Shown here piece after piece: positions 1 to 10,855 of a stretch of DNA of 64,000 nucleotides (position 1 is the first letter of the stretch; every line of letters starts with the position of its first letter). This stretch comes from Myotis daubentonii (Eukaryota; Chordata; Mammalia; Chiroptera; Vespertilionidae): NCBI RefSeq assembly GCF_963259705.1, contig NC_081844.1, forward strand, positions 42,411,341 to 42,475,340, in the 5' to 3' direction. Position numbers and translations under genes: made by a program. The notes under the pieces were generated by a model. That model was not told the DNA's origin and ran no database searches. It was given only the letters and a program-made list of their open reading frames with translations.

Positions 1-104
1 AGTCAAGGTGCATACATGGGGCAACTAATCAGTGTTTCTCTCTCCCCCTTCTTCTATCTCTAAAATCAATAAAAAAAACATATAGTTGGGTAAAGATTTA
101 AAAA
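1..104 (+). mobile_element. Ves SINE, 3' part, cut by window start
   Basis: The pyrimidine-rich block TCTCTCTCCCCCTTCTTC, then AAAATCAATAAAAA and an A-rich tail, is the 3' end of a bat tRNA-derived Ves SINE. The pol III box region lies outside the window. LINE-1 protein would mobilise such a SINE in trans. Confidence 0.8.
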
Positions 105-351
105 AAAGAAAGAAAAATAAAATAAAGCATACAGGAAATTTATTCAAAACTGACACCACAGCCTGAGATTGGCTCTTCTGGAGGGATGCCAGTCTCTGAA
201 CTATGAAAAGTGGAAGGTGGAATTGTCAGGGATGGGAAGTGGTGGGCCATGGACAGAAAAAACTCAGGCAGAGCAGGCACTGACCTGTGGGCTCTGGCCT
301 AAAAAGAGGCCATATTCAGGGACTTATAATAAGGCAAATAAAAGAGGGGTC

Positions 352-455
352 AAACATTTACTGAGCACCAATTAATTGTGTGCCAGGAATTTTTCTAGGT
401 ACTTATTGGGCCATGTGCTTCATGTCATCTCATGACAAGTCATTTGCTGCCGGTG
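352..455 (+). repeat. MIR-like SINE fragment
   Basis: The run TTTACTGAGCACC, GTGTGCCAGG, TCTAGGTACTT follows the MIR core pattern of old mammalian SINEs. It is diverged and its ends are approximate. Confidence 0.45.
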
Positions 456-1059
456 AGCCTGTTTCATCATTGCGGCAATGGCTCTCCCAAGCCTATTTCA
501 CCTCACTCCCATCTTTTACACTCAATAATGTCCTCCTCCCTTCATTGAGATGGGGCTGTTTGGTATAAGCTCACTCTACCTCTAAATTTCTCATTATTTT
601 CACTTATGCTTGTCATTGTTTTCCTTTCTTGACTTCAGAAAAACTTTCCAAGGCTCCATCTTTAATCCCAATTTTCTTCTCACTTGTATCTTCAAATATC
701 ACCTCTGAATTGAACCTTTCCCCTCAGCCTATAAATTTTCTTAAATCTAGAAACATCTCCCATTGACTACTATCTCCTCCAGAGACTCTCTTCTATGTCT
801 ACCCCATGAAATGTCGGCTCCCAGAGCATGATGCTCAATATAGTTGAAAGAATTTTCCCAGCCTTATCTTCCACTTCCTTCCACTCATACCATATTTTTT
901 AGATCCATCAGATTACTAGTTATTCTCTATTGTGTGCCTCAAACTGCCAGTGTCTTTGCATATATGCATGTTCTCTTCCCTCTGTCTTCTCCATTGCAAT
1001 CTTACTCCTCCTAGTAAATCTTACATTGCACTTCCTCCAAAAATACTCAAGATTCACCA
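456..1059. other. No gene seen; unique or strongly diverged DNA
   Basis: The stretch is pyrimidine-rich in the middle (600-860) with no sustained reading frame, splice-site framework or recognisable repeat boundary. It could contain eroded L2, but I cannot support that. Confidence 0.5.
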
Positions 1060-1345
1060 GCACAGAAAAACAGACACACAGACCAATGGAAAAGAATTGA
1101 GAGTCCAGAAATAAACCCACACATAGGTGGACAACTAATTTACGACAAAAGAGCCAAGAACATAAAATGGAGAAAGGAAAGTCTGTTCAACAAATAGTGT
1201 TGGGAAATCTAGACAGCCACAGGAAAAAGAATGAATCTAGATTCACTGTCTTATACCATATACAAAAATTAACTCAAAATAGATAAAAGACTTGAATGTA
1301 AGACCTGAAACCATAAAATACATAAAAGAAATCATGTTAAGTTGG
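1060..1345 (+). mobile_element. Old LINE-1 ORF2 fragment
   Basis: The DNA aligns by eye with the L1 ORF2 stretch also present at 40,320-40,570 and 54,980-55,220: GACCAATGGAAAAGAATTGAGAG, a degenerate form of the CAACAAATAGTGTTGGGAAA block, and AGATAAAAGACTTGAATGTAAG. It carries several stops and belongs to an older subfamily than the long L1s in this window. It lies in the C-terminal part of ORF2. Confidence 0.8.
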
Positions 1346-3164
1346 AAACAATAAGATCTGTAGAGTACCTGGTTATATTATTATGTATAATAAAAATTGG
1401 AAACAATAATAATGGTGAAAATCTGTGTGAGAGTAAACTCTTCCTTATCAAATTTAGAAATAAACTCATTAAGAAATCTTAGGGCTGTAGAAGATGAGGA
1501 GTAAGGTTTCTTGGTTTCCTGTCTTAGTAGGGTTTAGCAGTATTGGGTTTGGGAATAACCACTGAAGATTACAACCCCACCACAGGGTCAATATACACAA
1601 AGATAATACTCCTTACAGTTCCAAACATTTGCAAGCTTTTTATAAGGACTTTGCTCCTCGTGCCTCCAACAGGCAAAGTTGTAACAGGCTATAATTTCAA
1701 GAAAATGTCTCATTTTCCTAGCTTCTAGCTAGCATCATAGCAGGGCAAAAAGAAGGATCAATGAAAATTAATCTGAGTGGAACTCCAATTCAATGATGTA
1801 GGACATTTAGATGCACACTTAAACTCACGTGAAACTCTTTTGCTTCCAAAATCTCAGTGCTAGAGCTAAAAATACCAAATGCATGATAAATATATGTATA
1901 ATAAATAAACAGACTCTATTTTATTATGTTTTGGTTGTGATAGCAAAAACCATTTTCTCCTATGAATCATTTATTCAAATGGCCACCCCTTCTTTACAGT
2001 CTATATCCCAATCTATACACAAATTTGGAATCTGATCCCACTACTCAACTGAAACTGTTCTCAACATGGTCACTTAAACACTGATTACCTCAAAATATTT
2101 ATGAGAGTTAAGGAAAGGGCTTTCACAGTCTGATGCTAGAGTACAGTTCATTTCTGTTTGCAGAACGCCCGCCGCCCCGCCCCCACCACACATAAACACA
2201 TTGTGGTGGGGTTTTCTTGTTTTGTCTCCTATATATTAGCCACACTGAATTTCTATGGAATATTTCCCCCAAACCTTTTATAATTGCAAGCCTTTGCTCA
2301 TGATGCCTCCTTTAACTGACATCACCTTCCTCTGTTGGTGTAGCTGTTGAACCGGACGTTAAGGTGTCACTTCCTTTTTGAACCTCTCCTTATTAAGGCC
2401 TCCTCCATCACATTAATGGTTCCTTATCTGGTTTTCTATATTTTAAATACACCCTTATTATATCATTTATCATATTGTCTTTCACCTATTTATATGTATC
2501 TCTTTTCTCATTGCATAGCACACAAAATCATAATGATTAATAAATTTGTTGAATTCATGCCTCCCAGTTTCCCTTTGAGTGAGAGTAACTGACACCACTT
2601 TTTACCTATCACTCCCCCCCCCCCACCCCACCCCCATGCCACGACTCAATAGGGAAACTAAATGTGAGCTCAGGAGCATACACCTAAACATAGATTAACC
2701 TCTAGTCATGTTAGGGCAGAAATACTGGGAGAAAGGCTGCTCTAGAGCTTAGAGACACTTAAAAGTGAACTGAGGTTCATTTATGCTGTAATTGTGGTGA
2801 ATGTAAAAAGGAAGTGGGATGAGTTTGATAACTTGTACCTAAAAAAATAATGACAGAAACCCGAGACATGGAATGGTAAAAGTAGACATTAGAGAGGTAG
2901 CAGGCATCCCGCTGCTCCTCTTAAGTAGTCCCTGAAATTGTGTTAACCAAATTGTGTTTCACATAAAGAGCCGAGTTGGCAGTCATTGTGTTTTCTCAGG
3001 CTACTACTCAATGTTCTAAATATATGGTTTTCTTCATCATTAATTAAAGAATCTAACTTCCAAAGCCATCTCAGTAAAGCCTTTGGCAGAAGAAAATAGA
3101 AAATTAGTCTTAAGCACCTATCACTTGTGGTTACTAAACTACTCAGGCAATAACCCAGTCCAGT
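1346..3164. other. No gene seen; unique DNA with small structures
   Basis: No coding signal is visible. The stretch holds a GC-rich patch with a perfect 10-bp hairpin at 2178-2212 and a C-tract at about 2611-2634. Short open frames here show no family resemblance. Confidence 0.5.
2178..2212. repeat. Perfect 10-bp inverted repeat (hairpin)
   Basis: CCCCACCACA and TGTGGTGGGG are exact reverse complements separated by an ~11-nt AT-rich loop, directly after the C-rich patch GCCCGCCGCCCCGCCC. No transposon termini or T-run follow, so I assign no function. Confidence 0.6.
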
Positions 3165-3357
3165 CTGGTTCTCAAACTTTCACATGTATCAGGATCACCT
3201 GAAGGGCTTGTGAAAACACAGATTGCTTGCCCCATCCCCAGAGATTCTTAGTTAATAGATATGAATTGGGGCCCAAGGATTCATATTTCTAGCAAACATC
3301 ATCCTCAATGATGCTGATGCTGCTTATCTGGGAAACTCACTCACTTTGAGAACCAAT
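3165..3357 (+). mobile_element. Old hAT-Charlie-type MITE (MER class)
   Basis: The termini GGTTCTCAAACTTT and ACTTTGAGAACCA are imperfect inverted repeats of the common mammalian hAT-Charlie MITE pattern, with the usual interior (ATCAGGATCACCTG, GATGCTGATGCTGCT). It has no coding capacity and predates the bat radiation. Confidence 0.75.
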
Positions 3358-4012
3358 GCCCTCACCGATCTTCCATCCAGTCTGCTTGCTTCCTCATAAA
3401 CCCTTCCTACTCTTCCAGTCTAATGGGATGTAATCCCAGGCAGCAAGTATCAACAATGCCCAGGCAGGCTGCATCTAAAATAATGAAGAGATAAAGAGAT
3501 AGCATTATGAAAAAAGGGAAGTGAGAAAGGCATACATGTAGTTGGTAAGAAAGAAAACAAAAAATAGTTATCTTGTGCATTCTGCAACTCCAAAGTTTAT
3601 ACTGTCAAGTGCAGGACATGCCTTCCTATGAGTTCCTCTGCAAAGACTTTAAAAAATATCTCATCCACAGAAGCTCTGTTTGAATCTCCTCAAAAATATG
3701 CTGTCTTCACCCCAAGTGTATTGATAACCCTTCCTTCCTTCTCTTCCTTCTATTGCTCCATGAAGCTGAAAACAGTGCTAAATGGTTTGCAGTCATAATA
3801 GTAATGAGAAGAATAATCACAGACATACATTTGATTTTTACAACCCAGTGTCAACTAGGGTCACTTTGTGCTTTGAGATTCAAATAAAATTGGCTCAAAT
3901 TTCCAGCTCATATCTTCTGGAAAATCCTCTGATCCTCCTAATGTCTCCAGAGATTTAATGGGGCTATGTTTTTTGACTAGTCATCTCTAGCTACCCTTCT
4001 CTTTGACACAAT
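3358..4012. other. No gene seen; unique DNA
   Basis: No coding frame, recognisable repeat boundary or regulatory structure can be supported here. Confidence 0.45.
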
Positions 4013-5134
4013 TTTAGATCTCTCTTGAGTTCCAGTCAAAATGGCAGGGTAGATAAAAGTGGTACTCAGGACCTCCCACAACCACATCAATATTACAACT
4101 AAACTACAGGATAACTCATTATTCAGAAATGCCTGAAATCTAGCAGAATGGAAGTCCTACAACTAAGGATATAAAAAATAAGTCACTTTGAGACTAGTAG
4201 GAGGGGCAGAGACAAGGAACAGACTGGTCCCACACCCACATGTGGCAGATAAAAATCGGGAGGGTTATTTCAACTGCAGAAGTATCCCCTGAGGAGCAAG
4301 GGGTCCCAGCCCCATATCAGGCCCCAGCAAGGTTATCATTTAAAATTGAAGGAGAAATAAAGAGATTCCCAGATAAGAAAAAGCTAAAGAAGTACACTAC
4401 CAAAACATTATTATAAGAAATATTAAAGGGTCTTCTTTAAGAAGAAGAAAATATATATATAAGATAAAAATATGAATAATATAATGACAATAAATATATA
4501 TGTATCATCCATATGTTCATTGAAGCATTATTTACAACAGCCAAGATATGGAAATAATTTAAGTGTCCCTCAATAGATTAATGAATACCAAAGTGATGCA
4601 TATATACAGTGGAATATGTCTCAACCATAAAAAGAATAAAATTTTGCCATCTGCAACAGCATAGATAAACTAGAGTAAAATAAGTCAGACAAAGAAAGAA
4701 AAATACCATATAAGTTCACTTAAGTGTAGAATCTATAAAAATAATATAAATGAATAAGCAGAACATAAACAGGCTCATACAGAAAATATTTGACAGTTGT
4801 CGGATGGGAAGGGGTTTGGCGGGATGGGTAAGAAAGGTGAGGGATTAAGAAGTACAAATTGGTAGTTATAGAATAGTATAGGGATGTAAAGTACAGCATA
4901 GGGAACATAGCCAATAATATTGTAATAACTATGTATGGTGTCAGATGGGTACTAGATTTATCAGGGCAATCACTTCATAAGATATATAAATGTCTAATCA
5001 CTGGGTTGTACACCTGAAACTGAAATAATATTGTATATCTATTGTATTAAATAATAAAAATTATTAAAAATAAAGAAGCAAAACCAAATAAGATAGAAAT
5101 AAGGATGCAAAAATAAATAAAAAGATAGATAGAT

Positions 5135-5173
<39 letters not shown>

Positions 5174-5219
5174 GTAAATAAGCAACACAATATTGGGGGG
5201 GGGAATTTAGATCTCTCTT
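4013..5219 (+). mobile_element. Internally deleted LINE-1 with target-site duplication
   Basis: A 14-bp duplication, TTTAGATCTCTCTT, at 4013-4026 and 5206-5219 brackets the whole unit, so it integrated in one event. In order it contains a 5'UTR-like block (from ~4027, AAAATGGCAGGGTAGA), a jump at ~4330 into the ORF1 C-terminal coding stretch, a second jump at ~4500 into the last part of ORF2, and the 3'UTR, then an A-rich tail grown into a GATA microsatellite. Most of ORF1 and ORF2 is absent. The first junction falls in CCAGCAAGG, which also occurs at the matching ORF1 position of the young L1, pointing to microhomology. Its divergence suggests it is older than the other long L1s here. Confidence 0.85.
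5123..5174 (+). repeat. (GATA)n microsatellite
   Basis: About twelve GATA units, with one imperfection, lie in the A-rich tail of the deleted LINE-1. The position suggests growth from the retroposon tail. Confidence 0.95.
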
Positions 5220-5816
5220 ATTTCTTACTTCTTGCTATATGACCCTTTATCTGCATAGCTTAATCACCCAAATGGGAAATATAGCTGTTGAACCTGTTTC
5301 TTTGCACACACTCTTCATTCAAGGCACTCCTGTATTGTGGACTCTACAGAAGATTTGTAAGTAATAGCAGGGATGTTTATAATTTCACCACATAATAAAA
5401 CTTAAAATTGAATATTGTTTTTTAAATGTGAAAAAAATTGTCAACATGGAAAATGTTAAGGGAAGATGTGGAGCCACACAAAAATAGAGCCCCTCCTTTA
5501 AACTCGATTAGTGTTTAGAATTGTTTTAATTCCAAGATTCATTCATTTCTTCAACAAATATTTATTGAGCAACTACTATGAACCAGGTGTTGTGAAAGAC
5601 ATTGCAGGTACAATAACTAATGGCAGAATAGTGTTGACAAATGAGAAGGTTAATACTGTAGGATGTGCTAGGTTCATGTTCCATAAGTCAGGCTGAAGTC
5701 ATAAGGGAGGCTTCTTAGAGGTAGTAACCTCTAAGCTGATTTTTGAAAGGTGAGTTGGAATTGGGTATTGAGAGGTATAGAGATGAGGCTGGAAAGTTGC
5801 ACTAGGGCCAGAAAAT

Positions 5817-5845
5817 GAATATGTCTCAACCATAAAAAGAATAAA
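5817..5845 (+). repeat. 29-bp exact copy of L1 sequence at 4612-4640
   Basis: The 29 bases starting GAATATGTCTCAACC match 4612-4640 exactly, and similarity stops abruptly on both sides. The match lies at the start of an insertion in the L2 relic. Confidence 0.85.
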
Positions 5846-5977
5846 TATCCTATTAAGGTATTTGTTCTTTAACATGTTTACTGTGAATCATAGTAGCTGG
5901 CACAAAATAAGTTCTCAGTAAATCTTATCCTTTATGATTTGTTCTAGCACAATAAAAAGTCAATGAAGGACTTTAAG

Positions 5978-6025
5978 TGGTGGTGGTGGTGGTGGTGGTG
6001 GTGGTGGTGGTGGTGTGTGTGTGTA
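5978..6025 (+). repeat. (TGG)n(TG)n microsatellite
   Basis: About twelve TGG units are followed by TG units inside the L2 relic. Confidence 0.95.
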
Positions 6026-6400
6026 TTTGTGACATGGTGGGGGTATTGACATAAGATTTGCATTTTGCAAGTTCTCTTTGGCTATAGGGAGGAAAATAGA
6101 TTGTGGAGGATCAATATTAGAACTAATGAGGTAGTATAGGGGCCTACTGGAGTAATCTCACAAAATATGATGGTAGCTGGAATTAAGAATGGCAATAGAG
6201 AAGACAGAAAAGTGGTAAAATGTTATAGACGGGATGAGGTGAAGAAAAGGATAACGTCAAGGATGACACTGAGTTTCCTAGTTGAGCAAATAAGTGAGTG
6301 TTGGTGCCACTCACTGAAATAGAGAACACTGGAAGAAGAGGAGGGGAAAGAGAAAGGGGGAAATTATGCTTTCTATTTTTGAATGCCTAGCTTTATTGCC

Positions 6401-7364
6401 TGTGGGACATGCAGGCAGCTGGGCAAAGGCTGAAACTAATGAGAAAATCTGGCCTAGAAATGTAACTTTTAGAACCTGACAGCCTTTAGAGAGTAATTAA
6501 ATCCATGGATGAAATCACCCTCCGAGGATAAGAGGAGGAGCAGGCCAAGGGAAGAACCCTGAGGATGAACTGAGGAACCAGAGCTGTTGATCAAGATCAA
6601 GAATCTAGAGAAATAGGAAGAAATGGAGAGCGTACATGAATGAGAGGATTTAAAGGAGAAAGTGTTTCAAATTTTGTTGGAAATTCAGGTAAGTTTAAGA
6701 AAGTTTTAAATTCTCTTTAATATACCACCCCCTTAGCCTAAGTGAACCTACTATTTGCCTTCATGGAAATCTCTGCCCTTTAAACTCTCTGTTCTTACCC
6801 CACACCCCTTTTTTTGTTACGTATTCTTAACAATTCTCATTTGCCTCCTTCATAGCTTAAATCCCATTACCAACCTTTTTAACATTGTCCCTACCGTTTT
6901 TGGCCACTAGCTCTAAATCAATCCATATTAAACAACCGACGCTGGCCCTGTCTACTACTTAGAATCCTTTTCTCTCCCTATTTTCACTTCTAATCAACAT
7001 CTATGACATTCCCAATTATATCTATTTCAAATATTTTCCATCTTCCTAAAAGCATGGCAACCTTCTCAACACCAGTCCCAGTAAACAACTTTACCTCCTA
7101 TTTACCGGGAAGACGGGTCCACTGATGTGAGCTTTCTTGGAAACTTCCCTCTTTCACACTTTAACGTCTCTTATCTTTTTTTATTCTTTCCCTCTTCCTA
7201 TCTATTAAAACTAAAAAAATCCTCTTCTCCAAATCTAACTTACATGTTACCTTAACCTCGGTCCCTGGTCATTCCTGACCTATCTCTAAATGTTGCTTTT
7301 TTTCTCTACTCTGGCCACTGCCTTCCTGTCTACTGGTATAAGTAAATTCAAGTCCTCTGTGGCA
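6401..7364. other. No gene seen; diverged noncoding DNA
   Basis: This pyrimidine-rich stretch (6700-7350) has no sustained frame. Parts resemble an eroded sense-strand L2 reading, but not well enough to call. Confidence 0.4.
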
Positions 7365-7741
7365 GACAGACTCTAACACTATAATTCCCACCTCATGGTG
7401 TTCATGACCTTGGATAGTGGAACTTGTGACTTGTTTCTAACAATTAGAATATGGCAAAGGTAACAGGATGTACATGATTATGTGTATGTGATTAAGATAT
7501 ATAATGCCTGTCTTTCAAGGACATACTTTCTCTTGCTGACATATTGGAATTCTCATGTGCAAGGCACTGAGGGTAGCCTACAACCAATAGTCATCAAAAC
7601 TGTGGCCCTTAGCACAACAGCAAACAAGAAACTGAATACTGCTAAAAGCCAAAATGGGTGCTCCCCCAGTCCAGCATCAGATGAGACTGCAGCCTCAACT
7701 GACACCTTGATTGCAGCTTTATGACACCCTAATGCAGATCC
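7365..7741 (+). repeat. MLT1-type solo LTR relic (ERVL-MaLR)
   Basis: Recognisable LTR blocks occur in order: GGAACTTGTGACTTG, AATATGGCAAAGGT, GATGAGACTGCAGCC and CACCTTGATTGCAGC. This is the arrangement of old mammalian MaLR LTRs. No internal coding region adjoins, so it is a decayed solo LTR. Confidence 0.65.
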
Positions 7742-8212
7742 AGTTTGACCAATCCTCCCATTGAGAAGTGAAGTTTATTTCTCCAACCCTTGAATCTTGG
7801 CCTGTGGCTTGCTTTTACTATCTGAATGTGGTTGAAATAGCGCTTTTAACTTCAGAGACTGAGACTTAAGAGATCTATAGCCTTGACTACTTTTATGTAC
7901 TTGGAACATATCTTCTTATACCACCTCTATGCTGTGAGAAGCCAAGCCTCATGAATACACTATGTGGAGGACAACCAATCCTCTTTGGTGAACAGCCCCA
8001 GCTGAACTCTCAGCCAACAGCCAGCACTCACTGCAGTCATGTGAGTGAGCCATTTTCAATGTTCCTGTCAATCAAGTCTCCAGATGACATCGGCCTCCCG
8101 GTGCCCCAGTCTACACCATGTAGAGCTGAAGAACCACCCAGATGAGTCAAATCCACTCACAGAAATGTGAGAAACAAATTATGTTATTATTTTTAATACA
8201 CTATGTCTGGAG
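7742..8212 (+). repeat. Second MLT1-type LTR relic
   Basis: A second copy of a related LTR begins directly after the first. Blocks include TGGCCTGTGGCTTGCTTTTAC, GCTGTGAGAAGCCAAG, CAGCCAACAGCCAGCA and CATGTGAGTGAGCCA. Head-to-tail LTRs without internal sequence could be two insertions or the remains of one deleted element. Confidence 0.6.
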
Positions 8213-8594
8213 TTGATTGTAAATCAGAAATAGATAAAACACTAGCTATGCTTTTCATCTTCTCTGATGCAGCAGTTTATTTAAAGATCAATAATGACCT
8301 TAGTCTGGAAATTCAGTAGCCTTTTCTTTGCTTCAAGGCATATGACACTTGTGAAATTTTTTCTGTTGATGCTTTCTTTTCCTTTCATATTTGTGAAATA
8401 CTCTAGGACTCCATTTCTTCCCTTCATTCCCCAAATGTAGATGTTTCCCAAGGTACAAGGACATTTCTCTCTAAACTCTCTCCCTTTGTAGTCTCATTCA
8501 ATCTCATTGTTTTAAATATCACCTCTGGGCAGATAATGTCTAAAGCCTTTAAGAGGAATGATGACTAGAAGCTCAAGGTCTGGAAATGGGCCAG
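8213..8594. other. No gene seen; unique DNA
   Basis: The stretch is AT-rich with no supported feature. Confidence 0.45.
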
Positions 8595-8750
8595 ACAGTG
8601 CTTTAATCCTGAATCTGCCAATTACCAGCCATGTGACACTGAAGTGGTTTAACCTTTAAACCTCTTCTCTTAAATCTGGATAATAATAGCATCTTGCTCA
8701 TGAGGTTATCAATTCAGCCTGCCACAGAATAAGCACTCAGTAAATCAGTG
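8595..8750 (+). repeat. MIR-like SINE fragment
   Basis: ACCAGCCATGTGACACTG, TAACCTTTAAACCTC and AATAATAGCATC follow the MIR 3' half pattern (splicing-like CTCTG / AATAATA motif order). The copy is diverged. Confidence 0.5.
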
Positions 8751-9053
8751 CTTTTCAATGTTTTACAGTTTTTCATATCACTGCTTGCATAAGCAAAATG
8801 ATAATATTTGCATGCACTCAGGGTAAATGGAAGCAGCTGCTCAGATCAAGGACAATGGAGCGAAGAGCTTTGATCTCTCCAGCCCCTGTAGTGCAGTCCC
8901 CACCCTAGGGGATAATCACTATTGACACACCAATGGGAAGCTTTACAGTAAGTGTCACCAATTATTATTTTTATTTCTGGTCCTGAGCTCTCTCCAAAGC
9001 TCCATGTCCTCTTTACTGGATACCTTCCACCAACCCCATCCTAAAAACCAGAT

Positions 9054-9258
9054 AATGATTCTTAAAGTGAGGTCCCCTGATCAGTAGTATAAGTATCAGC
9101 TAAGAAATTGTTAGAAATGCAAATGTTCATGCATTCTTAAAAATGCAAATGCAAATGATCAAACCTGCTGAATCAGCAACTCTGGGGATGGCCCCAGCAA
9201 ACTGTGTTGTAACATACTTGTGGTGACTTTGATGCAGGCTGAAGTGTGAGAACCAAGG
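9054..9258 (+). mobile_element. Old hAT-Charlie-type MITE (MER class)
   Basis: GATTCTTAAAGTGAGGTCCCC at the left, GTTAGAAATGCAAAT and CAACTCTGGGGATGG inside, and GAAGTGTGAGAACCAAGG at the right follow the well-known mammalian hAT MITE pattern. A local partial duplication of AAATGCAAAT is visible at 9110-9160. Confidence 0.7.
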
Positions 9259-9364
9259 ACCCGTAGTGATTTTCACTTGGAGTAGCCATGCCTGCTCCCC
9301 TCCCCTTGCTCCATATTTGGTTTCATTCGCTCTACTCCCCTCCCAGCTCTCTGGGCCTCAAACC

Positions 9365-9830
9365 TCAGATTAATTCTTGACTCTTCCATCCTATCTGCCT
9401 TCTATATCAAATAATTCACTAATCCTATCTTTGCCTCCAGCAACATTATTCACATCTCTTTCTTTCTCACTCTCAAACCAATCACTCAAAATCTAATTTA
9501 CCAATGACCAATTTCACTAACAGCCAGGTAGGATAAAGCAAATTGAATTTTAAAATTAATATATCATTAAATATTAATAAAAGTATAACTAAAATAATAA
9601 ATTCTAATTATATAAAGTGAATTTTAACTTATAACTAAATTAATTATTATAGTAAATAAAATTAATTTTATTTTAAAAGTTTATGTCTTACAGTCAAATC
9701 TACCCATTATTTTCTTCATGACTGCTATCACTTCTAAGTTCACTATTTCCTTGCCCCTCCAGAAACTTGATAAATATCTAATTCTATTTTGCTAGTTTTT
9801 CTACACTTCAATATTCTTACATTTAACTCT
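9365..9830 (+). repeat. Possible L2 relic with AT-rich insertion
   Basis: TTCTTGACTCTTCCATCC and CATGACTGCTATCACTTC resemble sense L2 coding blocks in the correct order, separated by an AT-rich low-complexity stretch (9540-9685) made of TAAT and AATTA words. The assignment is weak. Confidence 0.35.
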
Positions 9831-10373
9831 TGAATTCTCTGAATATTGTTTTGTGTGTTTTTTATGTAAAGTGAAGGTCAAATTACCTGCCCACTTTTTG
9901 CTCACAAAGGGATGGCTTGTCCTTTACAATTTTAAGTTCTGAATTCTGGCCACACATGAAGATCAAAGAAGATGAGCAGGAAGAGTGAACTGCTCTGATT
10001 ATTTCACAAGCCAGTGGTTGTCCCACTTTCTACATTTGGCTGTCTTTTTCTGAAGGGCCTCCCTTTCTTATTAGCAGCTTAGAATGGACTTATTCGCTAG
10101 AAACTAAGACAGGAGTGTTTTAGATAAATTAGCTTGAAAATCCTTAAATGCTCAAAAATTAGTGTTAGGAAATTAAACCTTTTGGATCTTTCCTTACTGC
10201 GAGGCAGTTTCTCTCCCTGGCCCAGCTAAGGAAGTGGAAACAAGGAGGAGACTGAGTAAAAGTCACTACAAGATAAGAGAAAATGGCAGACCCACTTTTC
10301 TGCCCTGATAGAATGTGTAAAGCAGGAAGCAGGGCTTGGAAGACAGGAGTCAGAAACATGTGGGATGTTTCTT
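9831..10373. other. No gene seen; unique DNA
   Basis: Nothing coding is supported. A 23-bp segment at 10063-10085 is the exact twin of an insertion inside the LTR at 10762-10784. Confidence 0.45.
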
Positions 10374-10590
10374 TTTTAAAAAATTATTTTTATTGATTGC
10401 AGAGAGGAAGGGAAAAAGAGAGAGAGATGGAAACATCAATGATGAGAGACAATCATTGATCAGCTGCCCCCTGCACACCCCCAACTGGGGATCAAGCCCG
10501 CAACCAGGGCCTGTGCCCTTGACTGGATTCGAACCTGGGACCCGGCAGTCTGCAGGCTGACACTCTAGCCACTGAGCCAAACCAGCTAGG
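10374..10590 (-). mobile_element. Ves SINE, nearly full length
   Basis: Read on the minus strand: a tRNA-like head (GCTGGTTTGGCTCAGTGGCT, the pol III A box), a B box around GGTTCGAATCCAGTCAAGG, the ATCAATGAT core, the pyrimidine stretch, ATCAATAAAA and an A-rich tail. It abuts an opposite-strand Ves tail at 10591, giving a head-to-head pair. Confidence 0.9.
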
Positions 10591-10671
10591 GCTCATCATT
10601 GATGTTTCTATCTCTCTCTCCCTCTCCCTTCCTCTCTGAAATCAATAAATACATTTTTTTAAAAAAAGAAG
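10591..10671 (+). mobile_element. Ves SINE 3' fragment, inverted to its neighbour
   Basis: TCATCATTGATGTTTCTATC, the pyrimidine block and GAAATCAATAAATAC then a T/A tail are the last third of a Ves SINE on the plus strand. The tRNA-like head is missing at the exact point where the opposite-strand SINE begins. Confidence 0.85.
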
Positions 10672-10855
10672 GTAGCCATCTGCAAGCCTGGTAGAGAGGC
10701 CTTTAAAGAAACCAACACCTTGATCTTAGACTTCCAGCCTCCAGAACTGTGAGAAAATAAACTTTCTTATTAGCAGCTTAGAATTAGCAGCTTAAATTTC
10801 ATTTAAACTACTCAGTCTGTGGTATTTTGTTATGGCAGCCCAAGAAAAATAAAAC
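10672..10855 (+). repeat. MaLR LTR 3' end (MST/MLT1 class) with templated insertion
   Basis: GCCATCTGCAAGCCTGG, GACTTCCAGCCTCCAGAACT, GTGAGAAAATAAA and CAGTCTGTGGTATTTTGTTA are the 3' part of an old MaLR LTR. About 31 bp of foreign sequence lies between AATAAA and ATTTCATTT; its first 23 bp are an exact copy of 10063-10085. Confidence 0.75.

Larger units (their letters stand above)
5520..6400 (-). repeat. Old L2 LINE relic, antisense
   Basis: The plus strand starts with CAACAAATATTTATTGAGC, the complement of the L2 3' end, and proceeds through blocks that recur in the same order at 12,690-13,905, 41,815-42,035 and 47,168-47,955. On the minus strand this is the L2 reverse-transcriptase C-terminal region and 3'UTR. 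About 125 bp of foreign DNA (5818-5945) interrupts it, starting with a 29-bp copy of the nearby L1. Confidence 0.7.
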
